Shown here: positions 56,575-64,000 of the stretch, piece by piece
Numbering within the stretch: the stretch's first letter is position 1
How the letters are laid out: each line of letters opens with the position of its first letter
NCBI RefSeq assembly: GCF_014652795.1
Contig: NZ_BMZM01000003.1
Span: forward strand, 1-64,000
Source of the DNA: Kushneria pakistanensis
Lineage (GTDB): Bacteria > Pseudomonadota > Gammaproteobacteria > Pseudomonadales > Halomonadaceae
Direction of reading: 5' to 3'
Length of the DNA stretch: 64,000 nt
Translations under genes and position numbers: made by a program
Notes under the pieces: model-generated
What the model was told of the DNA's origin: nothing
The model's input: only the letters and a program-made list of their open reading frames with translations
Databases searched by the model: none

Positions 56575-56594
56575 TTGTACGGTATATGTACCAA
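56575..56594. promoter_or_regulatory. palindromic TTGTAC/GTACCAA site between FAD-protein gene and yfcH
   Basis: TTGTAC (56575-56580), 7-bp spacer GGTATAT, GTACCAA (56588-56594), an inverted repeat in the 197-bp divergent gap. It carries the same GTACAA-type half-site seen upstream of the MerR gene (55055, 55074), so the same regulator may act at both. The A/T-rich centre could serve as a -10 element in either direction. Confidence 0.5.
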
Positions 56595-56699
56595 AAGCGC
56601 GTCGAGGTTGAAAACGTCTCTGTGCAAGTGCCCTGAAACATTGCCCATGGCCATGGTTGGTCGGTGTGATCACCATGCCTCCGAGCGGGAGAACGTAAC

Positions 56700-57602
56700 G
56701 TGAACATAGTCATTACCGGAGCAACCGGATTTGTCGGACAGGCGCTGTGTCAATACTGGCATGAAAAGGGCCATACGCTGATGGTGGTGTCGCGTCAGCC
56801 CGAAAAGGCACATGCCACGATCGGCGTGCCGGTCATGGCGCGCGCTGCGGCCGTTGATTTTGCCGATCAGCAGGTGGACGCCGTGATCAATCTGGCCGGC
56901 GAGCCTATTTTCAATCGTCGCTGGAGCGAGTCGCAGAAAAAAAAGCTGATCGCATCGCGCCTCAAGGCCACGCAGGATGTAGGTGAACTGTGTCAGCGCC
57001 TGGAGTCATCACCGCGTCAGCTGATTTCAGGCTCGGCAATGGGATATTACGGCGATCAGGGCCGCCGGGAAGTGACCGAGCAGACCTCGCCGCATGACGA
57101 GTTTGCCCACAGGCTCTGTCGGGAATGGGAAGAGGCCGCGCAACAGCTGGCCACGGACCGGATGAAGGTCGCCTGCATTCGTATCGGCCTGGTGCTGGAT
57201 CGTGACGGCGGCATGCTCAAACCCATGCGACCCATGTTCCGCCTGGGTGTGGGCGGCCGACTTGGCAAGGGAGAGCAGTACATGCCCTGGATTCATCGTC
57301 ATGACCTGGTGCGCATCATTGATTTTCTGCTGCACCATGATGACGCGCAGGGGGCCTGGAATGCGGGGGCACCACAGCCCGTGACCAATGCAGAATTCAC
57401 TCGAACGCTGGCGGCCAGCCTGCATCGACCGGCGCCCTTTGTCGTGCCTGCAGGTATCATCTCGCTGGCGCTGGGAGAGATGTCGCAGCTGCTGCTGACC
57501 GGCGCGCGCATGATGCCGGCAAGGCTTGAAGCTGCCGGTTTTCGGTTTGAATACCCCACGCTTGAAAAGGCGCTGACGGCCATTGAGCATCGCGCCGCCT
57601 GA
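56700..57602 (+). CDS. yfcH: YfcH-type NAD(P)-binding epimerase (TIGR01777 family)
   Basis: 300 residues, extended SDR. GTG start after GGGAG. Nucleotide motif GATGFVG at 7-13, active-site region SGSAMGYYGDQG with the catalytic Tyr, and the C-terminal DUF1731-like segment (PAGIISLALGEMSQLLLTGA). Substrate not known for the family. It is divergent from the FAD-protein gene and shares its control region; the homologous pair is part of the light-stress gene set in pseudomonads. Confidence 0.88.
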   Translation: MNIVITGATGFVGQALCQYWHEKGHTLMVVSRQPEKAHATIGVPVMARAAAVDFADQQVDAVINLAGEPIFNRRWSESQKKKLIASRLKATQDVGELCQRLESSPRQLISGSAMGYYGDQGRREVTEQTSPHDEFAHRLCREWEEAAQQLATDRMKVACIRIGLVLDRDGGMLKPMRPMFRLGVGGRLGKGEQYMPWIHRHDLVRIIDFLLHHDDAQGAWNAGAPQPVTNAEFTRTLAASLHRPAPFVVPAGIISLALGEMSQLLLTGARMMPARLEAAGFRFEYPTLEKALTAIEHRAA

Positions 57603-57637
57603 GCGACGCGATGCATCACATTTTCGAGCGGGCCGTT

Positions 57638-60562
57638 TTACTGCGGGTCAACGGTCACGATCACCCGCACGGCGTCCAGCTGCAGACGGGTGCCGGCGAT
57701 CGCTTGTGCGAGTGCCGTGCGCTCCTGATGCAGCATCTCGATCTCTTCGGCGCGCACATCCGGGTTGCGCCGGGCGAGTGCTTCAAGCCGGTCGATTTCA
57801 CCATTGAGCTGCTGTGTCATCTGTCTGCTGGCCTCATCCACCATTGCCGGCAACTCGGCCTCGGCCTGCTGCTCGGCCTGGTCAAACAGGCCCCGCAATT
57901 GCTGCTGACGTTCGCGTATCAGATTCCGGGCAACGCCCTTTTTGACGTGGCGCAGGTTCTTGGCCAGCCCGCCAAAGGAAACCTTGTCGGACAGCACCTG
58001 ACCTGACTCATCCAGTAGTACGCGCACTGTGGCCGGCGGGAAGAAGCGATTGATATGCAGCGCCTTCGGTGCGCTGGTCCGCGTTCGGAAGATGGCCTCG
58101 AGCATGAAGCGACCGCCCGGGATCGCCGGATGTGCCAGCAGCGCCAGCGCCGTATTGCCCATGCTTTCGTTGGTGGCCCGGGAGAGCATTTCCCGCACCA
58201 GCGGATGCTCCCAGGACAGGCGCTGCAGATCATCGCGTGCCAGTGCGCGCGAGCGCGAACGGGTGGTGGTAAAGCCTTCTTCCCCGCGAATCAGCCCGGG
58301 CATGCCATCGACCATATGGGCGCCCGGATGCAGATAGGTCAGTCCTTCATCCGTTTCGCGGGTATCGATGCCAAAGACATCCAGTGCCTGCTCGAGATAA
58401 CGATCCAGCGAGGCATCATCATCCAGTGCCTGCACGGCTTCGATCATGTCTTCGGCATGGCGTGCGTCAAACGAGCTGTAGGCCAGCAGGCGATCACGGC
58501 CGGCTTCGCGCTCCTGACGCGTCTGGATGGCCAGCGCGCGTGACGCCTCGATCACTTCCTCGAGCGCTTCAGTGTCGAGCAGGGCATCAAACAGCGCATC
58601 ACCATGAGCGTCGCTGACTACACTGCCCAGGCCGCTGGGCGCCTCGAAGGCGGCAAGCGCCTCCTGATACCAGCGCAGCATCGCACTGGTCGGACTGTCA
58701 GCCATGACCGGCAGGTGAATCTCGACGTCATGCTGCTGGCCGATGCGGTCCAGACGTCCGATGCGCTGCTCGAGCTGATCGGGGTGGGGCGGCAGATCAA
58801 ACAGGATCAGGTGATGGCAGAACTGAAAGTTGCGCCCCTCCGAACCGATTTCCGAACAGATCAAAAGCGGGCTGCCATCCTCTGCCTCGGCGAAGGCGGC
58901 GGCAGCGCGGTCACGCTCGATCAGCGTCATGCCTTCATGAAAGACCGGGACATGCAGGCCGGTCAGAATCTGCAGCCCGGCGGCCAGTTCGCGCGCGGTT
59001 TCGCCGTGGTGGCAGATCAGCAGCGCCTTTTCGCCAGGATGGCCCTTGAGCCATTCACGCAGCCAGGTCATGCGGGGATCAAAGCGCCACCAGCTGTCGC
59101 CGTGACTTTCCTGCCGGCGCGCCTCGAAGGTGGCCTCGGGATAGAGCAGGATCTCCGGGTAGTCCAGACCGGTTTCGATCAACAGACTGTCCAGGTAATC
59201 CTCATCGCGGGTGATGCGCTGCTCGATGCGTCGATAGGCCCCCGGGTTTTCCAGCTCGCTCACATGCAGGCGACGTACCGGGAAGCCGCTGACATGGCGG
59301 CGGCTATTACGAAACATGACCCGGCCGATACCATAACGGTCAAGCAGTACCCGGCGCAGTGACTCACGCAGTGCTGGCTGCTCATCCATCCCGGCCTGCA
59401 TCAGGGCGTCCAACAGCTTCAATGCCTGCTGATCGTCTTCAACGATACGATGTAGCACATCATGGTGCTGCGCCTGTGCGGGCAGGTGTTCGAGGGCCTC
59501 GATCGCCTCGGCAAGGCTTGCGTGGCCGCGCTGCTCGGCCCTGAAGGCGTCAATGTCGTGATAACGCTCGGGGTCGAGCAGGCGCAGGCGGGCAAAGTGA
59601 CTGACATCCCCCATCTGCTCCGGCGTGGCGCTCAACAGCAGCAGTCCGGTGCGCTGGGTGGCCAGCGCCTCGACACACTGATAGCCGGTATCGCCGCCGT
59701 TTTCCGGATCCCATTCCAGGTGCTGGGCTTCGTCCACGATCAGCAGGTCCCAGACACAGGCCTGTGCCTGACGCTGACGTTCGGGATTGGCAAAAAGCCA
59801 CTGCTGGCTGGCCAGCACCAGCTGCGCCGATTCAAACGGATTGCCATCGCCACCGCGTGCCTGGCTCTGCTGCTCATCAAGCAGCGTGACTTCGATGGAG
59901 AAGCGACGCAGCAGCTCGACCAGCCACTGATGCGTCAGGCTGTCAGGCACCAGAATCAGGGCGCGCTCGACGCGCCCGGTCAGCAGCATGCGATGTAGTA
60001 CCAGCCCGGCTTCGATGGTCTTGCCAAGGCCAACCTCGTCGGCCAGCAGTACACGCGGCAGACGGCGACCGGCGATATCGTCGGCAATGTGCAGCTGATG
60101 CGGGATCAGATCGATGCGCGGACCGGACAGTCCGAACCCCGGATGGCGCTCGATGCGGGCCAGATGCTGAAGGCTGCGATAGCGAAGATTGAAAGCGTCA
60201 TTGCGATCGATCTGTCCGGTCAGCAGGCGGTCGCGGGCCTGGTGAAACTGCATGCGATCGCTGATGCGTGATTCGGGCAGCTCCCGCTCGCCATTGCTGT
60301 CCTGGCCGATATAGGTAATGCGGCCGCCTTCGTCGCGCAGTTCACTGACCAGCAGGACCTGGCCGTCGTCGGTGTCGATGCGATCGCCGCGACCAAACAC
60401 CACACGGGTCAGGGGCGCCTCGCGCACGCTGTAGGTGCGGGTTTCATCGCTGGCGGCAAATAAAACGGTCACGCTGCGAACATCGCAGCTCAGTATGGTG
60501 CCAAGTCCCAGCTCGGTTTCGCCGTCACTGATGAAGCGTTGCCCGGGGATAAAATTGCTCAT
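57638..60562 (-). CDS. rapA: RNA polymerase-associated SWI2/SNF2 ATPase RapA
   Basis: 974 residues (E. coli 968). Swi2/Snf2 translocase that recycles stalled RNA polymerase. N-terminal Tudor-like domains (FIPGQRFISDGETELGLGTI), Walker A DEVGLGKT at 175-182, motif II DEAQ at 277-280 (E. coli has DEAH), and helicase C motifs (EQRIGRLDRIGQ). Start ATG 60562; an upstream in-frame ATG adds eight unconserved residues. It is convergent with yfcH, 35 bp apart, with no obvious terminator between. Confidence 0.97.
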   Translation of the reverse strand: MSNFIPGQRFISDGETELGLGTILSCDVRSVTVLFAASDETRTYSVREAPLTRVVFGRGDRIDTDDGQVLLVSELRDEGGRITYIGQDSNGERELPESRISDRMQFHQARDRLLTGQIDRNDAFNLRYRSLQHLARIERHPGFGLSGPRIDLIPHQLHIADDIAGRRLPRVLLADEVGLGKTIEAGLVLHRMLLTGRVERALILVPDSLTHQWLVELLRRFSIEVTLLDEQQSQARGGDGNPFESAQLVLASQQWLFANPERQRQAQACVWDLLIVDEAQHLEWDPENGGDTGYQCVEALATQRTGLLLLSATPEQMGDVSHFARLRLLDPERYHDIDAFRAEQRGHASLAEAIEALEHLPAQAQHHDVLHRIVEDDQQALKLLDALMQAGMDEQPALRESLRRVLLDRYGIGRVMFRNSRRHVSGFPVRRLHVSELENPGAYRRIEQRITRDEDYLDSLLIETGLDYPEILLYPEATFEARRQESHGDSWWRFDPRMTWLREWLKGHPGEKALLICHHGETARELAAGLQILTGLHVPVFHEGMTLIERDRAAAAFAEAEDGSPLLICSEIGSEGRNFQFCHHLILFDLPPHPDQLEQRIGRLDRIGQQHDVEIHLPVMADSPTSAMLRWYQEALAAFEAPSGLGSVVSDAHGDALFDALLDTEALEEVIEASRALAIQTRQEREAGRDRLLAYSSFDARHAEDMIEAVQALDDDASLDRYLEQALDVFGIDTRETDEGLTYLHPGAHMVDGMPGLIRGEEGFTTTRSRSRALARDDLQRLSWEHPLVREMLSRATNESMGNTALALLAHPAIPGGRFMLEAIFRTRTSAPKALHINRFFPPATVRVLLDESGQVLSDKVSFGGLAKNLRHVKKGVARNLIRERQQQLRGLFDQAEQQAEAELPAMVDEASRQMTQQLNGEIDRLEALARRNPDVRAEEIEMLHQERTALAQAIAGTRLQLDAVRVIVTVDPQ

Positions 60563-60760
60563 GATGCCTCGAAAATGCCGCCCCATGGGCGTGCGGGTAC
60601 AGATGTGAATCGGTCATCGACTGGAGATGAACTGTCGTTGGTCATCGATGCGGCGCGCCGTCAGCCATGACCCTGAAAAAGGGTGCCTATCTTAACCAAA
60701 AGAGAGGGCAGGCGGGGCACTGATGTGCGCATGGCTTACTGCAAGAGAAGGGGCAGGTCA

Positions 60761-61552
60761 CTATGGTGAGTCGGGCACCATGATGGCTGACAGGTCATGA
60801 ACACGTATCAAGGTGTTATCCGCGGCAACGTACAACAGTGCCGGCAGATGATGGCTGCCTGTCAGGGCCAGAAGGCGCTGGCGCGGATCCAGCAGCAGCG
60901 CCGCGTCCTCCAGACCAAGCTGCTGATCGGGGTGTTGATCCAGATAGCGGATAACGCTCAGCAGAGGTTCTCCCTGATTGACCAGGGCGAGTGCCGGACG
61001 CTGCTTGACAGGCCACTCGGCCAGCCGTTGAAGCCATTGACGACAGGAATGACAGTCACTGCGCCACAGCAGGAAGTAACGCGGAAGATCATCATTGGCC
61101 GGTGTGACCGAATGGCCTTCAAGCGACTCGAATGTCAGGGTGGGCAACGCGGCAGGCAGCGATGTCTGTAGACCTTCTCGCCACTGCTCCAGCCCCCACC
61201 AGAGCCCGCTTGCCACCATGACAAGAATGCAAAGCCTCTGGCGTAGTACCGGACGCTGCCGACAGTACCACAGGGTCCAGGCCAGCAGGGCGATCAGCCC
61301 ACCAGCCGGGGCGACGCCGGTGCTCCAGAGATGCCCCGGCCACGACGTGGCCGGCAGGGAGGTGCCTTGAGAAAGCCATGCCCAGAGTCGGGCGCCGGCC
61401 AGCCAGAACAGCAGTGCGCCCAGGGCCCAGCGTATCGTGACCGGCCGTGCTGAAAGGCTGATGATGTGTGCTGCCAGCAGCGCCACCGTAGCGCATGCCA
61501 CGGCCAGAAGTGCCGGAGGCAGGGACAGCATGGCGCTTTCAAGGATATCCAT
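60761..61552 (-). CDS. membrane-anchored thioredoxin-like (TlpA-type) protein
   Basis: 263 residues. The first ~125 contain four likely transmembrane segments, including VAPAGGLIALLAWTLWY, recalling the Lgt-like membrane part found before some TlpA domains. A periplasmic thioredoxin-like domain follows with a Cys-x2-Cys motif in LLWRSDCHSCRQWLQRL and a C-terminal LPALLYVAADNTLIRVHDL stretch (cis-Pro equivalent Leu-Pro). Expected to exchange disulfides in the periplasm. No cytochrome c maturation gene is beside it. Family is clear in outline; partner unknown. Confidence 0.72.
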   Translation of the reverse strand: MDILESAMLSLPPALLAVACATVALLAAHIISLSARPVTIRWALGALLFWLAGARLWAWLSQGTSLPATSWPGHLWSTGVAPAGGLIALLAWTLWYCRQRPVLRQRLCILVMVASGLWWGLEQWREGLQTSLPAALPTLTFESLEGHSVTPANDDLPRYFLLWRSDCHSCRQWLQRLAEWPVKQRPALALVNQGEPLLSVIRYLDQHPDQQLGLEDAALLLDPRQRLLALTGSHHLPALLYVAADNTLIRVHDLSAIMVPDSP

Positions 61553-61614
61553 TCGTTTTTACCATCATGCGTTAAACTGGGCAGGCCGGCGTGGCCGGCC
61601 ATGCACGCTGACTC

Positions 61615-61887
61615 ATGTTGTTGCCGGTGATTTCCATGCCCGATTCCCGTTCCAGGCGCACCCGCCGCCGTGATACGCCGCGTATTGTGGCGCTTTCAGC
61701 CCAGGCGCTCGGCTTTATTCTGATTGTGCTCTTTGAGACCCTGTTACCTGAGCATCTTGTACGTCCGGCCCAGGCCATCACCCTGGCCGCCATGCTTGTA
61801 GCAGCCCTTTATGCTGCGCTGCTGCGCCGCTATTACCGCAATCGCTCGCTGAAAGATCGCGACCATGAGTCCTTTCATGACCAATGA
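61615..61887 (+). CDS. small two-helix membrane protein of unknown function
   Basis: 90 residues: basic N-terminus (RSRRTRRRDTPR), two hydrophobic segments (about 26-45 and 52-70), then a charged tail. I do not recognise the family. The start may be ATG 61636 (MPDSRSRRT) instead. Its end overlaps the ClsC gene by 23 bases in another frame, so the two are probably translated together and it may act with the cardiolipin synthase. Confidence 0.65.
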   Translation: MLLPVISMPDSRSRRTRRRDTPRIVALSAQALGFILIVLFETLLPEHLVRPAQAITLAAMLVAALYAALLRRYYRNRSLKDRDHESFHDQ

Positions 61888-63337
61888 CACGAGTTCCGGC
61901 GCCCCGGGAAGCCAGGCGATGCAGGACGGCTCGGCCTCGGAAGGCAGCAGCGGCATGCGCCTGCTGTCCGATGGCCTTGAAGCCTTTGAGATGCGCGCAC
62001 ATCTGGCGCGTCACGCTGAGCACACGATCGACAGCCTGAGCTACATCCTTGAGGATGGCACCACGACACAGGTGCTGATGGCCGAGTGGCTGGCAGCAGC
62101 CGAGCGCGGTGTCAGGGTCAGGCTGCTGGTGGATGACCTCAGCGCCATCAATGTGCAGCGCATGCTGCTCGCCATGGATACGCATCCGTGTATCGAAGTG
62201 CGTCTTTTCAACCCGATCACCTTCTGGCGGCGCTATTACTGGAGCCATCGCCTGGCCATGGCGTTGACCATCCGCCGGTCGCATCGTCGCATGCACAACA
62301 AGCTCTGGCTGGTGGATGGCAGGATCGGTATCGCGGGCGGTCGCAATCTCAGCGACGATTACTTTATCACCAAAAGTGAATATAATTTCGCCGATCTGGA
62401 CATGCTGGTGGTGGGAGGACGCATTACCGGCCAGATGCGTGAATGCTTTGGCCGGTACTGGCATGGTCGCTGTGTGCGTACGCTTGCCTCCCTGATGCCG
62501 TCTGCACCGGATAATGCCTGGCAGGACCTGCGCGATGAACTCAAGCGCAAGCTGTCCGGTGAAGCGCTGGCGGATTCCCCTTTTCTGTCCATTCATCATG
62601 GGGAATCGAGGGCACCGCAGGACAGGCTGGGCGATCTGGTGCAGGCCAACGGTGAGCTTTACTGGGACCATCCCGATAAATCCTGTCAGCCGGGTTACCC
62701 GGCGCGCGAGCTCATCATGGGAACTGCCATCGGGGCGATGGTGGCCGAAACGCAGCATCACATCAGGGTTGTCTCGGCCTATTTCATCCCCAGCGAGCGT
62801 GACGTCATCGACATTGAAGCGCTGCTGGAAAGGGGCGTGGGCGTGACCGTACTGACCAACTCTCTGCAGGCCAGCGATACCCCGGTGGTCAACGGCAGCT
62901 ACGCACCCTGGCGGCAGCACTTTCTCGATCTGGGTGCGCGCATGCATGAGCTGCGACACGGCCACAAGCCGCGCCGGCGACGCATGCATCACTTCGGCGT
63001 GATGGCTTCCAGCCTGCATGGCAAGGCCATGGTCATGGACAATAAAAGGCTCTTCATTGGTTCCTTCAATATCGATCCACGATCGACCTGGTGGAACAAC
63101 GAAATGGGGTTGCGGGTCGAGCATGAGGGGCTGGTAGCAGAGCTTGACGCCGTGATCGAGCGAGCGCTGAACCCGGCCAGCAGTTTCAGGGTCGAGCAGG
63201 ATGACAAGGGTCGGCTGTCATGGTTGACCGTCGATGAAAACAATCAGGCATGCCGACTGATGAAAGAGCCCGGCAGTTTTCTGGCCCGCTGCCAGAAATG
63301 GCTGGGCGGCCTGCCGGGCGTCTGGCGATTGCTTTAA
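61865..63337 (+). CDS. clsC: ClsC-type cardiolipin synthase, phospholipase D family
   Basis: 490 residues. Two HKD motifs of the phospholipase D superfamily: His144-x-Lys146-x4-Asp151 (HNKLWLVD, followed by GGRNLSDDYF) and His385-x-Lys387-x4-Asp392 (HGKAMVMD, followed by IGSFNIDPRS). The overall layout matches E. coli ClsC (YmdC), which uses phosphatidylethanolamine plus phosphatidylglycerol. No N-terminal membrane helix is seen; E. coli ClsC works with the neighbouring YmdB, whereas here a two-helix protein overlaps it. The first 30 residues are low-complexity, so a later start (Met31, MRLLSDGLEAF) is possible. Confidence 0.88.
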   Translation: MSPFMTNDTSSGAPGSQAMQDGSASEGSSGMRLLSDGLEAFEMRAHLARHAEHTIDSLSYILEDGTTTQVLMAEWLAAAERGVRVRLLVDDLSAINVQRMLLAMDTHPCIEVRLFNPITFWRRYYWSHRLAMALTIRRSHRRMHNKLWLVDGRIGIAGGRNLSDDYFITKSEYNFADLDMLVVGGRITGQMRECFGRYWHGRCVRTLASLMPSAPDNAWQDLRDELKRKLSGEALADSPFLSIHHGESRAPQDRLGDLVQANGELYWDHPDKSCQPGYPARELIMGTAIGAMVAETQHHIRVVSAYFIPSERDVIDIEALLERGVGVTVLTNSLQASDTPVVNGSYAPWRQHFLDLGARMHELRHGHKPRRRRMHHFGVMASSLHGKAMVMDNKRLFIGSFNIDPRSTWWNNEMGLRVEHEGLVAELDAVIERALNPASSFRVEQDDKGRLSWLTVDENNQACRLMKEPGSFLARCQKWLGGLPGVWRLL

Positions 63338-63372
63338 AGGGCGTCTGAAAGGCAGCAGGGCCGGGTGAGGCA

Positions 63373-63672
63373 TCAGCTGTTATGCGCGATGGCTTCCTCG
63401 GCGGTACAGGCAATATTGTCGATGATGGTCCACTGCTCGGGTGTGCCGCCCTTTTCCACGGCGTCCATGAGCGCTGCGGTCGCGCGGCGCAGGTAGGGTT
63501 TGCCATCTTCCTCGTGCGCCTTTTCGAGATCGCCTTCCATATCCTCGATCAGCGCCTCGACGCCATCGTAGTCGTCGCTCCATTCAAGCGCCTGTTCGGC
63601 AGCCTCGTTGATGGTCTCTCCAACGCCAATGATGGCGCTGTCACTGGCGACAATATAACCGCTGGCATTCAT
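63373..63672 (-). CDS. acidic hypothetical protein
   Basis: 99 residues from ATG 63672, preceded by GAGGATG. Starts NASGYIVASDSAIIGVGETI and is rich in Asp/Glu (EWSDDYDGVEALIEDMEGDL) with no membrane segment or signal peptide. I do not recognise a characterised family. It is convergent with clsC and divergent from the hydrolase gene at the window edge. Confidence 0.6.
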   Translation of the reverse strand: MNASGYIVASDSAIIGVGETINEAAEQALEWSDDYDGVEALIEDMEGDLEKAHEEDGKPYLRRATAALMDAVEKGGTPEQWTIIDNIACTAEEAIAHNS

Positions 63673-63846
63673 GGACGTGCATCCTCTGTGGCCGTTCAAG
63701 GGGTCCTGTCGACATTACCGGGGCTTGTCGGACATAGACATCAGTATAGGCATGCCTGCGCTGTCATCAGCAATTGTTCACTGTCATGGGCGGTGACGAC
63801 GGCTATGCTCAACGGACATTGTTAAAGCTTGCGTCAGGGAGAGAAC

Positions 63847-64000
63847 ATGCTGCCATTGATGGATCAGGGGCAAGGCGAGACGGCCCTGGTGATGATGCAC
63901 TTTTTCGGCAATTCCCACCGTGAATGGCGGGAGGTCATCGACCATCTCGGGCCGAACCATCGCTGTATTGCGTTGGATCTTCCGGGGTTTGGCGATGCCA
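63847..64000 (+). CDS. alpha/beta hydrolase, N-terminal part (cut by window edge)
   Basis: Fifty-one codons are visible: MLPLMDQGQGETALVMMHFF, then GNSHREWREVIDHL and CIALDLPGFGDA. The HFFG oxyanion-loop motif and the D-L-P-G-F-G strand are typical of alpha/beta hydrolase fold enzymes. AGGGAGAG precedes ATG. The catalytic Ser and His lie beyond 64000, so substrate class cannot be judged. Confidence 0.8.
   Translation, partial: MLPLMDQGQGETALVMMHFFGNSHREWREVIDHLGPNHRCIALDLPGFGDA

Noticed and set aside
61778..63124. 448-codon open frame on the minus strand opposite clsC
   Set aside because: Antisense shadow of clsC, which has both HKD motifs; the reverse frame shows low-complexity His/Gln-rich sequence typical of such shadows.

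Overview
The window is a contiguous piece of a gammaproteobacterial chromosome. Gene order (birA-coaX-tRNA-secE, rpoBC, str/S10/spc/alpha operons, fabA-fabB) and protein sequences point to the Halomonadaceae (Halomonas/Kushneria-like); the family assignment is inference, the gammaproteobacterial assignment is firm. I see no insertion sequence, prophage, CRISPR array or origin. Nearly all of the sequence is chromosomal core.

Layout. (1) 1-638: end of an rRNA operon (5S rRNA and terminator), then a frameshifted C-terminal remnant of an hisC-like aminotransferase gene. (2) 639-2006: yajR-type MFS transporter (minus strand). (3) 2691-10051: two aerobic quinol oxidases in tandem, cytochrome bo3 (cyoABCDE) and a CioAB/CydAB-type oxidase, giving alternative ends to the respiratory chain. 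(4) 10193-24581: birA, coaX, tRNA-Tyr/Gly/Thr, tRNA-Trp, secE-nusG, rplKAJL, rpoBC. The tufB gene often found between tRNA-Thr and tRNA-Trp is absent and two tandem terminator-like hairpins lie there. (5) 24724-42907: str (rpsL-rpsG-fusA-tuf), S10 and spc (rpsJ to secY), then alpha (rpsM-rpsK-rpsD-rpoA-rplQ). rpmJ is missing from its usual place after secY; a terminator, a 14-bp palindrome and a candidate promoter are found instead.

(6) 43022-50482: an EAL-domain protein with an N-terminal cysteine cluster, uvrA and ssb (divergent, with a possible LexA site between), a topoisomerase IB, a degenerate RmlD-like protein and an overlapping acyltransferase. (7) 50555-57602: fabB, fabA, photolyase phrB, a MerR/CarH-like regulator that has lost its B12-binding histidines, a CbiX-like chelatase, a renalase-like FAD protein (all minus strand) and a divergent YfcH-type epimerase. 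This resembles the class II LitR (PplR-type) light/oxidative-stress cluster known from Pseudomonas and is the most interesting part of the window; repeated GTACAA-type motifs sit in its two control regions. (8) 57638-64000: rapA, a membrane-anchored thioredoxin-like protein, a small membrane protein overlapping a ClsC-type cardiolipin synthase, an acidic hypothetical protein, and the start of an alpha/beta hydrolase cut by the window edge.

Most of the window serves transcription and translation, with respiration, DNA repair and lipid synthesis around it. I found no clearly new system. The best leads are the light-response cluster with its candidate operators, the structured intercistronic regions of the ribosomal operons, the palindromes at cyo and rpsM, and the hisC remnant.
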